A stretch of DNA of 64,000 nucleotides, from the NCBI RefSeq assembly GCF_021556615.1, contig NZ_JAKGGD010000005.1:62001-126000 (forward strand), given 5' to 3'. Below, piece after piece: positions 9,058 through 18,490 of this stretch. How positions within the stretch are numbered: position 1 is the stretch's first letter; every line of letters starts with the position of its first letter. The position numbers and the translations under genes were made by a program. The notes under the pieces are model-generated. The model did no database searches. It saw only the letters and a list, made by a program, of their open reading frames with translations, and was not told the DNA's origin. This stretch comes from Paracoccus salsus (lineage in GTDB: Bacteria > Pseudomonadota > Alphaproteobacteria > Rhodobacterales > Rhodobacteraceae).

Positions 9058-9112
9058 CAGTCCGCCCCGTCACGTCCGCACACGCCGCCGTCCCCCTTGA
9101 AAGCTGCCGCGC

Positions 9113-9934
9113 TCAGTCGCGCAGCAATTCGTTGACCGAGGTCTTCGAACGGGTGCGGGCGTCCACGCGCTTGACGATCACGGCGCAATACAGGTTCACG
9201 CCGTTTTTCGACGGCATCGAGCCGGCCACCACGACGGACCCTGCGGGCACCTCGCCATACATGACGTTGCCGGTCTCGCGATCGACGATCTTGGTGGACT
9301 GGCCGATGAAGACGCCCATCCCCAGGACCGACCCTTCGCGCACGATGCAGCCCTCGACCACTTCGGACCGCGCGCCGATGAAGCATTCGTCCTCGATGAT
9401 GGTCGGACCGGCTTGCAACGGCTCCAGCACGCCGCCGATCCCGACCCCGCCCGACAGGTGGACATTCCTGCCGATCTGCGCACAGGACCCGACGGTGGCC
9501 CAGGTATCGACCATCGTGCCCTCGCCGACATGCGCCCCCAGATTGACAAAGGACGGCATCAGCACCGCACCCTTGCCGATGAACGCCGATCGCCGCACAA
9601 TCGACCCCGGCACCGCGCGGAACCCGGCCGCACGCCACTGATTGTCGCCCCAGCCGGCGAATTTCGAGGGCACCTTGTCCCACCAGTTGCCGCCCTGCGG
9701 ACCGCCCGACATCTCTTCCATGTCGTTCAGGCGGAAGGACAGCAGCACGGCCTTCTTCGCCCACTGATTCACATGCCAGTCCGCGCCGCGTTTCTCGGCC
9801 ACCCGCAGCCGCCCCTCGTCCAGACGGTTCAGCGTCTCGTTGACGGCCTCGCGCACCTCGCCCTGGGTCGCACTGGTGATGTCCGCGCGGTTGTCCCACG
9901 CGGTTTCGATGGCATGTTCCAGGGCTTGGGTCAT
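9113..9934 (-). CDS. dapD: 2,3,4,5-tetrahydropyridine-2,6-dicarboxylate N-succinyltransferase
   Basis: The product is 273 residues, the usual length for DapD. It makes N-succinyl-2-amino-6-ketopimelate in the succinylase branch of lysine and meso-diaminopimelate synthesis. The sequence shows the left-handed beta-helix hexapeptide repeats ([31 protein letters not shown] region) and the [13 protein letters not shown] segment. An AGAGAGG Shine-Dalgarno precedes the ATG, and a plausible sigma-70 promoter lies about 50-80 bases upstream. Confidence 0.95.
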   Translation of the reverse strand: MTQALEHAIETAWDNRADITSATQGEVREAVNETLNRLDEGRLRVAEKRGADWHVNQWAKKAVLLSFRLNDMEEMSGGPQGGNWWDKVPSKFAGWGDNQWRAAGFRAVPGSIVRRSAFIGKGAVLMPSFVNLGAHVGEGTMVDTWATVGSCAQIGRNVHLSGGVGIGGVLEPLQAGPTIIEDECFIGARSEVVEGCIVREGSVLGMGVFIGQSTKIVDRETGNVMYGEVPAGSVVVAGSMPSKNGVNLYCAVIVKRVDARTRSKTSVNELLRD

Positions 9935-9984
9935 CGGGGCCTCTCTTCGATCTGTTGCGTCCGGGTGGAAACTGTCTCTTCAGG

Positions 9985-10013
9985 GCTATAAGCGTCAGGG
10001 AAAGCCCGCGCAA
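9985..10013 (-). promoter_or_regulatory. Candidate sigma-70 promoter of dapD
   Basis: On the minus strand TTGCGC (10008-10013) is followed after 17 bases by TATAGC (9985-9990). The spacing is ideal and the -10 is a fair match. Transcription would start about 40 bases upstream of the dapD ATG. Confidence 0.4.
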
Positions 10014-10041
10014 TCCGCGTGCGCCCCGAAGCGAGGCCCCG

Positions 10042-10872
10042 ATGACCGACAGCGCCGAAGACGAACGCGCCCATCCCTTCCCGCACAGCGACGAGGACGT
10101 GGCGCGCGCGGACCGCTCGCCGCAGACGCCCCAGACGCGTGCGCCCGCCTATCGGCTGGCCTTCACCGACCGGGATTTCATGCTGCGCGAGGAGCTGCGC
10201 CCGGTCCGGCTTCAGCTGGAGCTGTTGAAGCCGCAGATGATCATGGACGAACGCGGCATCGAATCCACCGTGGTGATGTTTGGCGGCGCCCGCATCCCGT
10301 CACCCGACGACGCGGACCAGGCCCGCACGCCGATACTGGCCGCTTTGTCGAAATACTACGAGGAGGCGCGGGTCTTTGCGCGGATGATGACCGAGCGCAG
10401 CCTGGCCAGCTATGGCCGTGACTTCGTCATCTGCACCGGCGGCGGGCCGGGCGTCATGGAGGCCGGAAACATGGGCGCGGACGAGGCCGGCGGCGCCTCG
10501 ATCGGACTGGGCATCGTGCTGCCGCACGAGCAGGCGCCCAACATCTATGTGACGCCCGACCTGTGCTTCAATTTCCATTATTTCGCGGTGCGCAAGATGC
10601 ATTTCCTGATGCGCGCCCGCGCCATCACCGTGTTTCCCGGCGGCTTCGGCACGCTGGACGAATTGTTCGAGACGCTGACCCTGATCCAGACCCGGCGCAT
10701 GAAGCCCATCCCGATCCTGCTGTTCGGAGCCGAGTTCTGGGACCGGATCATCAACTGGCAGGCCCTGGCCGAGGCCGGAACGATCAGCGAAACCGACCTG
10801 AAGCTGTTCCGCTATGTCGAGACGGCAGCCGAGGCGGTGGCGATCGTCGACGCCTGGAAAGAGCCGTGCTAG
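10042..10872 (+). CDS. LOG-family (TIGR00730) Rossmann-fold protein
   Basis: The product is 276 residues. It carries GGGPGVMEA and PGGFGTLDELFE, the two signatures of the LOG/lysine-decarboxylase-like family. Several members are cytokinin riboside 5'-monophosphate phosphoribohydrolases, that is nucleotide N-glycosidases; the bacterial substrate is generally unknown. The first about 60 residues are acidic and low-complexity, unlike the compact plant LOG. The ATG at 10042 is preferred because it follows GCGAGG. It is divergent from dapD. Confidence 0.82.
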   Translation: MTDSAEDERAHPFPHSDEDVARADRSPQTPQTRAPAYRLAFTDRDFMLREELRPVRLQLELLKPQMIMDERGIESTVVMFGGARIPSPDDADQARTPILAALSKYYEEARVFARMMTERSLASYGRDFVICTGGGPGVMEAGNMGADEAGGASIGLGIVLPHEQAPNIYVTPDLCFNFHYFAVRKMHFLMRARAITVFPGGFGTLDELFETLTLIQTRRMKPIPILLFGAEFWDRIINWQALAEAGTISETDLKLFRYVETAAEAVAIVDAWKEPC

Positions 10873-10950
10873 CGCCACCGATCCACGCAAGCTGCGGAAC
10901 TGTGACTCTTGCTTTGAGCCAAGAGCGAACAGTCTGCTCCAAATAAACGA

Positions 10951-11727
10951 TTATACAGCCTTTCGAGTGCCTTTACACTTAGGAAAACTTGTACACCCCC
11001 AGAAAGCGTTACCTGTTTTGCGACTGGTCCGCTTTACCATCTCAGCGCCGCATTTCGGGCATGATTTCAAATCTTCGCCACCGGCAGACTTCCCTGTTGG
11101 GATGCGCGTTTTGGCTGCAGCTTTCTTTTCTATGTTTTTAAGGTGCTCCATGCGCACCGCTTTAGTGTTATCCAAAGCCTTATCGCGGAGTATTTTCGCG
11201 TAAGCGTTCAGTTGCAAATCCGAGAGCACCTGCTCTCTTCGCAGCGCAATGAGCTTGCCTAGCTCTCGCAACCCCCACGCAACATTATCGGGCATAGCTG
11301 TCTTTGGTTCAGCCTTGCCGGTGAAGACTATGAAGTTGTACAGGATATCTTCATTAACTTCTAAAATATCCTGCACGGCCTTAACGTGGGCGTAGTTCTG
11401 CCGAAGTGGGTTTTGAAAGCTGTGGCGCTTTCCACCTTTTTGTACTTGGTTCCATTTCTTTTGGTCAGCGCCGCCAAAAATCCAGCCTGACATATTCTTG
11501 GTTTCGATTACGAAAATCCCAAAGCGAGATAGTACAAGGTGATCTAACTGCGTCGTGCCACCTGAAACCGGCAGTATCAAATCAGACAACACACGATAGT
11601 CTTTTTGGTCAAGAACCGACGAAAGCGCGTTGTGCACCCGCCGCTCACCTCTAGCGCCTTTTCTTTCCGGCGTATTGTAAACCGCTTCAACCGCTCGAAA
11701 TGCTGATTTCAACAAAGACTTCAGCAT
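10951..11727 (-). CDS. NERD-domain nuclease-like protein with C-terminal zinc ribbon
   Basis: The product is 258 residues. The N-terminal half matches the NERD domain: GERR with Glu28, TQLDHLVLS with Asp62 and FVIETKN with Glu75-x-Lys77, giving a PD-(D/E)xK-type catalytic set. The C-terminus has a topoisomerase-type zinc ribbon with Cys223, Cys226, Cys245 and Cys251 (CPKCG...FWGCTSFPKC). The combination suggests DNA binding and cleavage, but the role is unproven; such proteins occur in mobile and defence-associated DNA. Base composition here is visibly more AT-rich than on both sides and codon use is unlike the neighbours, pointing to transfer. No partner gene or integrase is seen. Confidence 0.8.
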   Translation of the reverse strand: MLKSLLKSAFRAVEAVYNTPERKGARGERRVHNALSSVLDQKDYRVLSDLILPVSGGTTQLDHLVLSRFGIFVIETKNMSGWIFGGADQKKWNQVQKGGKRHSFQNPLRQNYAHVKAVQDILEVNEDILYNFIVFTGKAEPKTAMPDNVAWGLRELGKLIALRREQVLSDLQLNAYAKILRDKALDNTKAVRMEHLKNIEKKAAAKTRIPTGKSAGGEDLKSCPKCGAEMVKRTSRKTGNAFWGCTSFPKCKGTRKAV

Positions 11728-11916
11728 AATAGTTCACTTCCACCGCAGCTTAGATCTGACAGCGGCGATACTCGCACAGCTTTCAAGTATTGCCTATCCC
11801 TTGAGTCAAGTAGTGGTCTGCAGTGGCCATTACGCTGCATTTGCGGTGAGCTCACGCGTCGGATTTGCCCGCACTCAAGACATTGAGCCGAGACGATCGC
11901 GGGCACTCGGCCGCGA
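11728..11916. other. AT-richer gap between the NERD gene and rlmN
   Basis: About 190 bases without a convincing gene. The part nearest the NERD gene keeps the AT-richer composition of the insert; the switch to normal GC content happens around 11850, which may mark the boundary. No att-like repeat or tRNA remnant is recognised. Confidence 0.4.
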
Positions 11917-13089
11917 CTAGCCTGCCGCCTCCTGCGCGATCTGGGCGCGGCTTTTGCGGCCGCGTTCGGTCGCGGATTTCAGCTGGCCGCAGGCGGCCAT
12001 GATGTCCTCGCCGCGCGGGGTGCGGATCGGGCTGGCGTAGCCGGCCTTGTAGACGATGTCCGCAAAGGCCTCGATCCGTTCCCAGCCTGAGCGCTGGTAG
12101 GGCGCGCCGGGCCACGGGTTGAAGGGGATCAGGTTGATCTTGGCCGGGATGCCGCGGATCAGCCGGACCAGCCGCCGCGCATCTTCGTCGCTGTCGTTGA
12201 CGCCGTCCAGCATCACGTATTCGAAGGTGATCCGTTCGGAATTCGACAGGCGCGGATAGTCGCGCAGGGCATCCAGCAGCGTCTGGATGTTCCAGCGCTT
12301 GTTGATCGGCACCAGCTTGTCGCGGACGTCGTCGGTGGTGGCGTGGAAGCTGACGGCCAGAAGGCAGCCGATCTCTTCGGCGGTCCGGGCGATCTCGGGC
12401 ACGACGCCGCTTGTGGACAGGGTGATGCGGCGGCGCGACAGGCTCAGCCCCTCGCCGTCCATGACCACCTTCATCGCGTCGCGCACGGCCTCGAAATTAT
12501 ACAGCGGCTCGCCCATGCCCATCAGCACCAGGTTGCTGATGAGGCGGGTCTCGTCCCTGGGCGCCCCGGGTTCGGGCCACTCGCCCAGGTCGTCCCGCGC
12601 CACCATCAGCTGGCCCGCGATTTCGCCCGGTGTGAGGTTGCGCACCAGCTTCTGCGTGCCGGTATGACAGAACGAGCAGGTCAGCGTGCACCCCACCTGG
12701 CTGCTGACGCACAGCGTGCCGCGCCCCTCTTCGGGGATATAGACCGTCTCGACCTCGTGACCGCCTGCGATCCGCAGCAGATATTTGCGGGTGCCGTCCG
12801 CGCTGACCTGCCGGGTCACCACCTCGGGAACCGAGATCTCGAATCGCTGCGCCAGGAGGGCGCGGTAATCCTTGGCCAGATTGGTCATCGCGGCGAAGTC
12901 GCGCACGCCCCAGTGATAGACCCACTGCCAGACCTGTCCGACGCGCATCTTCGCCTGGTTTTCGGGCGTCCCGGCCTGAACCAGAGCCGCATGCAGCTGA
13001 TCGCGGGTCAGGCCGACGATATTCGTCCGCCCGCCCTCGGGCAGCTTGCGGGGAACGGTCAGGGCATCCTGCGTGATGGGGGCGGACAT
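11917..13089 (-). CDS. rlmN: Dual-specificity 23S rRNA A2503 / tRNA A37 C2-methyltransferase
   Basis: The product is 390 residues, normal for RlmN. The radical-SAM cluster motif is CTLTCSFC, after SSQVG, with GMGEPLYN downstream for SAM binding and a conserved late Cys (MAACGQLK) that forms the methyl-transfer intermediate. It methylates C2 of adenosine 2503 in 23S rRNA and A37 in some tRNAs. The ATG at 13089 starts [10 protein letters not shown]; an in-frame start 60 bases earlier is possible but would run into the terminator region of the upstream gene. Confidence 0.95.
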   Translation of the reverse strand: MSAPITQDALTVPRKLPEGGRTNIVGLTRDQLHAALVQAGTPENQAKMRVGQVWQWVYHWGVRDFAAMTNLAKDYRALLAQRFEISVPEVVTRQVSADGTRKYLLRIAGGHEVETVYIPEEGRGTLCVSSQVGCTLTCSFCHTGTQKLVRNLTPGEIAGQLMVARDDLGEWPEPGAPRDETRLISNLVLMGMGEPLYNFEAVRDAMKVVMDGEGLSLSRRRITLSTSGVVPEIARTAEEIGCLLAVSFHATTDDVRDKLVPINKRWNIQTLLDALRDYPRLSNSERITFEYVMLDGVNDSDEDARRLVRLIRGIPAKINLIPFNPWPGAPYQRSGWERIEAFADIVYKAGYASPIRTPRGEDIMAACGQLKSATERGRKSRAQIAQEAAG

Positions 13090-13180
13090 GAGATCACCGG
13101 GGGCTTGCGAGAAAGGCCCCGAGATAAGCGAAACCGGCCGGTCTTTCAACCTGCGCCGTCTTCCCTGTGCAAATTACCCG

Positions 13181-13205
13181 CCCCGCTCACCGCAAGGTGA
13201 CGGGG
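13181..13205 (-). terminator. Stem-loop downstream of the IalB-like gene
   Basis: Arms CCCG/CGGG and TCACC/GGTGA (one bulged C) enclose a 4-base loop GCAA on the plus strand. It lies 25 bases after the IalB-like stop codon and before rlmN, both on the minus strand. A weak T-rich stretch follows on that strand. It probably ends transcription of the upstream gene. Confidence 0.45.
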
Positions 13206-13229
13206 GCCGCGCCCCCCGGCGGATGCGAG

Positions 13230-13751
13230 CTACTGGCAGCGCGATTGCGCGGTATTGGTCGCGGCGGTGATCCCCGACAGGCTGAAGCTGTCCTTGGTGG
13301 TGGTCCCGCGCGAGGAACGGCCGGTGATGACCGCCGTCGTTCCGGCCCGCAGGGCACCGATCAGCTTCTGGTCCTCGGACGGGCTGCCGGTCCAGGCGCT
13401 TTCGCCTTCGGTGAACAGGTTGAACTTCTGCCCGCCCACATCGACCTCGACGGTCGAATCCGGTGCGAACGGATATCCGCCCGTGAACGAGACCTCGCCG
13501 TTCTGACCCGGCCGATAGGCCACATACAGCCGGATATCGCCGCGCGTCACCTCGACCTCCTTGCCGTCCTTGCTGTTCAGCGTGGATTTCGGGGGTGACA
13601 CCGCCCAGCATTCCTTCGGATTGTCGGCCGCAAACACCGTCCAGTCGCCTTCGGTCCCGACGACGTTGGTGGATTCCTGTGCGCCCGCCATGCCGAGCCC
13701 GGCTACCACGATCGCCATGGCCGCCATGCCGCGCAGGGTGAAATTGTTCAT
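13230..13751 (-). CDS. Invasion-associated locus B (IalB)-family secreted protein
   Basis: The product is 173 residues with a signal peptide (NFTLRGMAAMAIVVAGLGMAGA, cleavage about residue 24) and an IalB-like core: DWTVFAADNPKECWAVSPP near the mature N-terminus and a C-terminal block ending in a Cys (TAQSRCQ). The two cysteines could form a disulfide. The family is periplasmic or outer-membrane-associated and of unknown biochemical role outside Bartonella. A GGAGG lies 8-9 bases before the ATG. It is divergent from the asparaginase gene. Confidence 0.8.
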   Translation of the reverse strand: MNNFTLRGMAAMAIVVAGLGMAGAQESTNVVGTEGDWTVFAADNPKECWAVSPPKSTLNSKDGKEVEVTRGDIRLYVAYRPGQNGEVSFTGGYPFAPDSTVEVDVGGQKFNLFTEGESAWTGSPSEDQKLIGALRAGTTAVITGRSSRGTTTKDSFSLSGITAATNTAQSRCQ

Positions 13752-13906
13752 GCTCTGGCCTCCTGCCATTCGTTTCGCCGCTTCGCCCGGCGTTGTTCCT
13801 GATTGCTGTGGTCTTTTCAACCACCTCCGATCAGGATAGCCAAGATCATTGCGCGAAAAAGAGCGCAAGGCAGGAAATCGCGCAATTGTCAGGAGGGGGA
13901 ATTGCG

Positions 13907-14893
13907 ATGCGTTCGGCCGAACTGATCGAATTGTGGCGCGGCGGGCAGTGCGAAAGCCTGCATTGCGGGCATGCGCTGGTCTGCGACGACAGGGGGGTCG
14001 TCGAAGCCTGGGGCCGCCCTTCGCAGATCATTTTTCCGCGATCCTCGTGCAAGATGATCCAGGCGCTTCCTCTGGTCGAAAGCGGCGCGGCGAATGCGGC
14101 CGGCCTGACCGATCGGCACCTGGCCCTGGCCTGCGGCAGTCACAGCGGCGCCCGGCTGCATGTCGACGCGGTCGGCCAGTGGCTTGCGGCGCTGGGTCTG
14201 GGTGAACCCGACCTGCGATGCGGCGTCCACATGCCCATGGACCGGAACGAACATCGCCGCTTGACATGCACAAACGAGACGCCCTGCCAACTGCACAACA
14301 ACTGCTCTGGCAAACATGCCGGGTTCCTGACCCTGAACCGGCATCTGGGCGGCCAGGCGGACTATGTCGATCCGGCGCATCCGGTCCAGCGGGCGGTCCG
14401 GTCCGCCTTCGAGGATGTGACGGAAGAGGACAGCCGCGGATACGGGATCGACGGTTGCTCGGCGCCGAACTGGTCGTGCACGCTCGAGGGGCTGGGTCGC
14501 GCGATGGCAGCCTTCGCCAACCCCCGTCAGGACCGCCGCGGTCGGGCGATGCGTCGGCTGGTCGATGCGATGCGCGCCCAACCCGAACTGGTGGCAGGCG
14601 AGGACCGGTCCTGCACTTTGCTGATGCGCGCCATGAATGGGCGCGCGGCCGTCAAGACCGGGGCCGAGGGGCTGTTCGTGGCGATCCTGCCGGATCAGGG
14701 TCTGGCGATCGCGCTGAAGATCTGTGACGGCGCGACTCGGGCGGCCGAGGCGGCGATCGCCGCCCTGCTTGTCCATGTGGGCGTGCTGGACCGCGGCGAC
14801 CCGGTCGTTTCGCGTCTTCTGAGCGACCCGATCCGCAACTGGCGCGGCATTGCTACCGGCGAAATGCGGACATCGACCGGCTTCCCGCGCTGA
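13907..14893 (+). CDS. Asparaginase, rhizobial type II-like family (PF06089-like)
   Basis: The product is 328 residues and starts after a strong AGGAGGGGG. Landmarks are FPRSSCKMIQALPL, ALACGSHSG, the HNNCSGKHAGFL segment with paired cysteine and lysine, and GIDGCSAPNWSC. These match the asparaginase family first described in Rhizobium etli (ReAII-like), in which a Ser-Lys pair and a zinc site are used. It should deamidate L-asparagine to aspartate and ammonia in the cytoplasm. Confidence 0.82.
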   Translation: MRSAELIELWRGGQCESLHCGHALVCDDRGVVEAWGRPSQIIFPRSSCKMIQALPLVESGAANAAGLTDRHLALACGSHSGARLHVDAVGQWLAALGLGEPDLRCGVHMPMDRNEHRRLTCTNETPCQLHNNCSGKHAGFLTLNRHLGGQADYVDPAHPVQRAVRSAFEDVTEEDSRGYGIDGCSAPNWSCTLEGLGRAMAAFANPRQDRRGRAMRRLVDAMRAQPELVAGEDRSCTLLMRAMNGRAAVKTGAEGLFVAILPDQGLAIALKICDGATRAAEAAIAALLVHVGVLDRGDPVVSRLLSDPIRNWRGIATGEMRTSTGFPR

Positions 14894-15018
14894 CCCGTCA
14901 CGAATCCGACGCAGTTATGTGGTTGAATGACCGCGAGGACGGCCCTCCCCCCCGGACCGTCGCTCCGTCAGAGGATCGGTCGGCGCCCCTTGGCAGAGCG
15001 GGCGTCGGTCATCCATTG

Positions 15019-15777
15019 TCAAAGCATTTGCCAGATCAGCCGAAGCGCCAGCGCGGTCGAGGTGAAGACAAGCAGCGGCTTGATCAACCGCGCCCCGATC
15101 CGGGCCGCCAGCCGCGCCCCCAGCGCCGCACCGACGACCTGCGCCAGCCCCATCGTGATACCCAGCAGCCACATCGGCTGCCCGACCAACGTAAAGGTCA
15201 GCAACCCGCCCAGATTAGAAAACAAATTCAGAAGCTTGGTATGCGCGGTGGCCTTCAGCACCCCGTAACCGGCCATCGTCACGAAGGCGATCATGTAGAA
15301 TGACCCCGCCCCGGGTCCCATCAGGCCGTCGTAAAAGCCGATCAGCGGCACGACGGCGGCTGTGAACAGCGCCGGCGAGACGCGGCGGATGCGGTCCAGG
15401 TCGTTCAGGCCGGGCTTGAGCGCAAAGAAGATCGCGATCCCGATCAGGATGACCGGCAGGCCCAGCCGCAGCAGCTCGGTCGGCAGATAGCTGACCAGCG
15501 CCGCGCCCAGCACGCCACCGACCGCCGCGACCAGGGCGGCGCGCCACTGCGTCCGCAGATCGACAAGCCCGCGCGCGGCATAGCTGACGGCCGCGGTCGC
15601 AGCCCCGAAGACTCCCTGCACCTTGTTGGTGGCCAGCGCCTGCGCGGGCGGCAGCCCCGCCAGCATCAGGGCGGGCACGGTGATCAACCCGCCGCCTCCG
15701 GCAATCGAGTCGATGAAGCCGGCCGCAAATCCGGCGGCGATCAGCAGCAGGGCAAGATCAAGTGTCAGTTCGAACAT
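15019..15777 (-). CDS. TSUP (TauE/SafE)-family membrane transporter
   Basis: The product is 252 residues with about seven to eight membrane helices. The GFIDSIAGGGGLITVPALMLAG block at the start and GPGAGSFYM in the second half are the repeated TauE/SafE signatures. Members export sulfite or organosulfonates or take up small anions; the substrate is unknown. The ATG at 15777 is chosen because hydrophobicity begins immediately; longer upstream starts add a basic, non-membrane extension. Confidence 0.85.
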   Translation of the reverse strand: MFELTLDLALLLIAAGFAAGFIDSIAGGGGLITVPALMLAGLPPAQALATNKVQGVFGAATAAVSYAARGLVDLRTQWRAALVAAVGGVLGAALVSYLPTELLRLGLPVILIGIAIFFALKPGLNDLDRIRRVSPALFTAAVVPLIGFYDGLMGPGAGSFYMIAFVTMAGYGVLKATAHTKLLNLFSNLGGLLTFTLVGQPMWLLGITMGLAQVVGAALGARLAARIGARLIKPLLVFTSTALALRLIWQML

Positions 15778-15934
15778 CGGCGCGGCAATGCGCTTTTGGC
15801 CGCGGCTTGTAAAGGCACCGTCAGCGACGGGGCTTCGCGGTTCCGCGCCAGCAGGAAATATTTTCTCAGGGCGCGCGTTCCGTGCCCGACTGCGCGCTTG
15901 CCAAGACGCAGGCAAGGCTCTGAACGCGGCCGTG

Positions 15935-16813
15935 TCAGCCCGCGACGAACTCGGCGGCGCGGTATCCCTGCAGATACAGCAGCGCCGTCAGATCTGCGTG
16001 GTTGATCCGGATCTGCGCCTGCGCGGCAACTGCTGGCTTGGCATGCAACGCGACGCCGGTCCCGGCCAGGCTCAGCATGTCAAGATCGTTTGCGCCGTCG
16101 CCTACCGCGATCACGGTCGCGGGTGTCAGGTTTCGCATGTCGGCGATCTGCCGCAGCGCCTCGACCTTCGCCTCGCGCCCCAGTACCGGCAGCGCCACAT
16201 GACCGGTCAGCACGCCGTCCTCGACGAGCAGCGTGTTGGCGCGGTGCTCGTCAAAGCCCAGCCGCCTCGCGACCGGCCCCGTGAACGAGGTGAACCCCCC
16301 CGAGACCAGCGCCGTGTAGCCGCCGTTGGCGCGCATCGTGGCGACCAGCTCGCGTCCGCCGGCAGCCAGGGTGATGCGGGTCTCCAGCACCTCCTGGATT
16401 ACGGATTCCTGCAATCCCGCCAACAGGTTGACCCGTTCGACCAAGGCCTCGTGAAAGTTCAGCTCGCCGTTCATGGCGCGGGCGGTGATGGCGGCGACGC
16501 GGGGGCCGGTGCCGGCGAGGTCGGCGAGTTCGTCGATGCATTCCTGGTCGATCATGGTCGAGTCCATGTCGGCGAGCAGGATCGTCTTGCGGCGGCCGGC
16601 GGTGGGCTGGATGGCCAGGTCGATGCCGATGGCCTGCAGGTCGGACCAGACCTGGTCGGCGTCCGAGGGCAGCGCCGGAATGTCGAATTCCCCAGCGATT
16701 CCAGGGTTCAGCCAGCGCGGGCCGGTGCCGTCCCAGGTCCTGGCCAGCCCGTCCAGAAGCGCGCTTTCGAGGTTGGCCCTGGCGGGCGCGGCGATCAGCG
16801 AGACGGTGTGCAT
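15935..16813 (-). CDS. serB: Phosphoserine phosphatase
   Basis: The product is 292 residues, close to bacterial SerB with an N-terminal ACT-like region of about 75 residues followed by the HAD domain. The nucleophile motif is DMDSTMID with Asp82 and Asp84; ALVSGGFTSF is motif II and AVGDGANDLDML is the C-terminal Mg-binding motif. It makes L-serine from O-phosphoserine, the last step of the phosphorylated serine pathway. Confidence 0.95.
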   Translation of the reverse strand: MHTVSLIAAPARANLESALLDGLARTWDGTGPRWLNPGIAGEFDIPALPSDADQVWSDLQAIGIDLAIQPTAGRRKTILLADMDSTMIDQECIDELADLAGTGPRVAAITARAMNGELNFHEALVERVNLLAGLQESVIQEVLETRITLAAGGRELVATMRANGGYTALVSGGFTSFTGPVARRLGFDEHRANTLLVEDGVLTGHVALPVLGREAKVEALRQIADMRNLTPATVIAVGDGANDLDMLSLAGTGVALHAKPAVAAQAQIRINHADLTALLYLQGYRAAEFVAG

Positions 16814-16892
16814 GGGCGGCTCCTTGGCGGGGTGGGGATGCGTCTAGGCCGAAGATCGCCGCCGCACAAGCCGTGCACCAGGGGGGCACCGG

Positions 16893-16943
16893 GCGTACAC
16901 AGCGCGTACACCGACAACGCGCGGGACGTTAAGGCCGCGTTAA
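16893..16943. promoter_or_regulatory. Two pairs of helically phased direct repeats upstream of the BrnA-like gene
   Basis: GCGTACAC occurs at 16893-16900 and 16904-16911, and CGTTAA at 16927-16932 and 16938-16943. Both pairs are spaced exactly 11 bases, one helical turn. They lie in the divergent gap between serB and the BrnA-like gene, an arrangement expected of operators for a dimeric or tetrameric repressor. Confidence 0.4.
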
Positions 16944-16991
16944 CCGCGCCGCAGCAGGCTGGCGGGCAGGCAGCAAGGGGCACGTCCGGCG

Positions 16992-17528
16992 ATGGGCATC
17001 AGCAAGGCGGAAGAGACGCGGCGGGTCAATTACCACTACATGGCCGACGCGATGCGGATGCTGGAATGGGATCTGCACAGCACGATCCTGGACCGGATGC
17101 GGATCCCCGAGGAATGGCACCAGATCGCGCGCGAGAAACCGAGCAAGGCCAAGACGCGGGTCACGCTGCGGCTGGACGGGGATCTGGTGGCGTTCTTTCG
17201 CAGCATGGGTCCGGACTGGCAGGTGAGGGTCAACCGGCTGATGTCGGTGTGGATGCATGCAAGGCTGGCGGGGCTGATCCGGGGCGGCGAGACGATGGAT
17301 TACCTTGCGCGGCGCGAGCACGAGATGCTGGACGGCCTGCGCCCGGAATTCGGGGATGACGAGCGCCGGCACGCGGCGCCGCCGGGCCCCGAGACCCCGA
17401 CGGGCCGGCGCGCGCCGGACGACGTGCCCGACGTGCCGATCCGCGACCGCATCGCCACGATGTCACCCGCCGCGCGGCGGGCGCTGATGGAGGAGATGAA
17501 GAAGCGCAACGGGATCGGGGAGGTGTAG
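16992..17528 (+). CDS. BrnA-antitoxin-like protein, long form, no toxin beside it
   Basis: The product is 178 residues. Residues about 53-95 (KAKTRVTLRLDGDLVAFFRSMG...VNRLMSVWM) fit the BrnA antitoxin ribbon-helix-helix pattern. Known BrnA proteins are about 90-100 residues; here the family part is preceded by a 50-residue charged region and followed by a long polar tail (Arg/Asp/Pro-rich) with a final helix. No BrnT-like RelE-fold toxin is encoded on either side, so this is probably a solitary regulator, perhaps autoregulated through the phased repeats upstream. The start at 16992 follows a weak AAGGGGC. Confidence 0.6.
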   Translation: MGISKAEETRRVNYHYMADAMRMLEWDLHSTILDRMRIPEEWHQIAREKPSKAKTRVTLRLDGDLVAFFRSMGPDWQVRVNRLMSVWMHARLAGLIRGGETMDYLARREHEMLDGLRPEFGDDERRHAAPPGPETPTGRRAPDDVPDVPIRDRIATMSPAARRALMEEMKKRNGIGEV

Positions 17529-17566
17529 GATTGCTTGGAGTCTGAACCTTGCGATTCCGGTTCTTG

Positions 17567-18490
17567 TTATGCTGCTTCCCGTTTCTCAATATGCTCAGAA
17601 ATTGATCGCACTGATGTGAAAGATCTCAGGCGCATTTCAGCTTCATCGGCTTGAGCCTCAAGACTGCTAAGCACCGCCGAAAAATTCTGCCGCTTGCGGT
17701 CAGTAAGTTCTGGATGATCGTCATCAGGAAGCTTAATTATAAGCTCATGCGCGCGAACTTTTTTAGATTTGTCGCGTTCTCGGTCTACTTTTAGATCCCA
17801 AAGACGCTCCTTTATGTTCCCAGCTGAAGCAGAAACACCACCTGCGCCTAGAGTCGCAAAGTTGGCCACAAGTTTTTTACCAGAAAAATCGATAGTCACT
17901 TCAAAAGCCGAATTTCTGCGCCTCCTCACACGCCCATTACGTATATCCTCGGAGAAATAGGCTGACAACTCAAGATGCTTCTTACTGAGCGAATCAAAAA
18001 CCATAATAGGCAAACTATCTACTCGTGACTTGGCATCCGAGAGAGAGTGAGCAGCACGCAGCAAAATGTCTGCGTCTTTCTTTGGAGCGATGTGGAAAGA
18101 TGAGAGCGTGGCGAGCCAATCATGAGCAATACTTTCGACACTTTGACCAGCAGCTTCTCTGACGCGTCCGAGTTCGGCCCCTTCAAGCGCAAGCCGCGGC
18201 TCAAGAAGCGCCTCTATTCCCCGCTGCTTAATATCCTCTGCTAAACTATTAACTAGGTGATAGACGGCGCTACTGATAATCTCAGCCTCTGCCCCATAGA
18301 GACATCCTAACCTGCTCAGTTGGTTTCCGACCTGAACGTGATGGCTCCCAGGGCCCACGACAGCACATGCAACGACGAGCCTCTCATACGATCCGGGAAT
18401 TGGAGAAAACACAAGCGGCGCCCATTTGGCGCGGACCTCATCCCGCCAGCGGGGAAAGCCATAGCTGTCTAGCACCACTTCGTTCATCAT
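17567..18490 (-). CDS. Unknown protein paired with a HipA-like kinase
   Basis: The product is 307 residues and I do not recognise a family. It begins with a region (WAPLVFSPIPGSYERLVVACAVVG) reminiscent in position and style of the DUF3037 proteins often encoded beside HipA-like kinases, but the length and the rest differ. The middle is helical; a basic patch RNGRVRRRRNS is near residue 205; the C-terminal 50 residues form a likely coiled coil (SSLEAQADEAEMRLRSF). The ATG overlaps the stop of the kinase gene upstream (ATGA), so the two are co-translated. Composition is visibly AT-richer than the surroundings. Confidence 0.7.
   Translation of the reverse strand: MMNEVVLDSYGFPRWRDEVRAKWAPLVFSPIPGSYERLVVACAVVGPGSHHVQVGNQLSRLGCLYGAEAEIISSAVYHLVNSLAEDIKQRGIEALLEPRLALEGAELGRVREAAGQSVESIAHDWLATLSSFHIAPKKDADILLRAAHSLSDAKSRVDSLPIMVFDSLSKKHLELSAYFSEDIRNGRVRRRRNSAFEVTIDFSGKKLVANFATLGAGGVSASAGNIKERLWDLKVDRERDKSKKVRAHELIIKLPDDDHPELTDRKRQNFSAVLSSLEAQADEAEMRLRSFTSVRSISEHIEKREAA

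Noticed and set aside
14936..14960. GC-rich inverted arms after the asparaginase gene
   Set aside because: GACGG/CCGTC arms are too short and the loop too long to support a terminator call.
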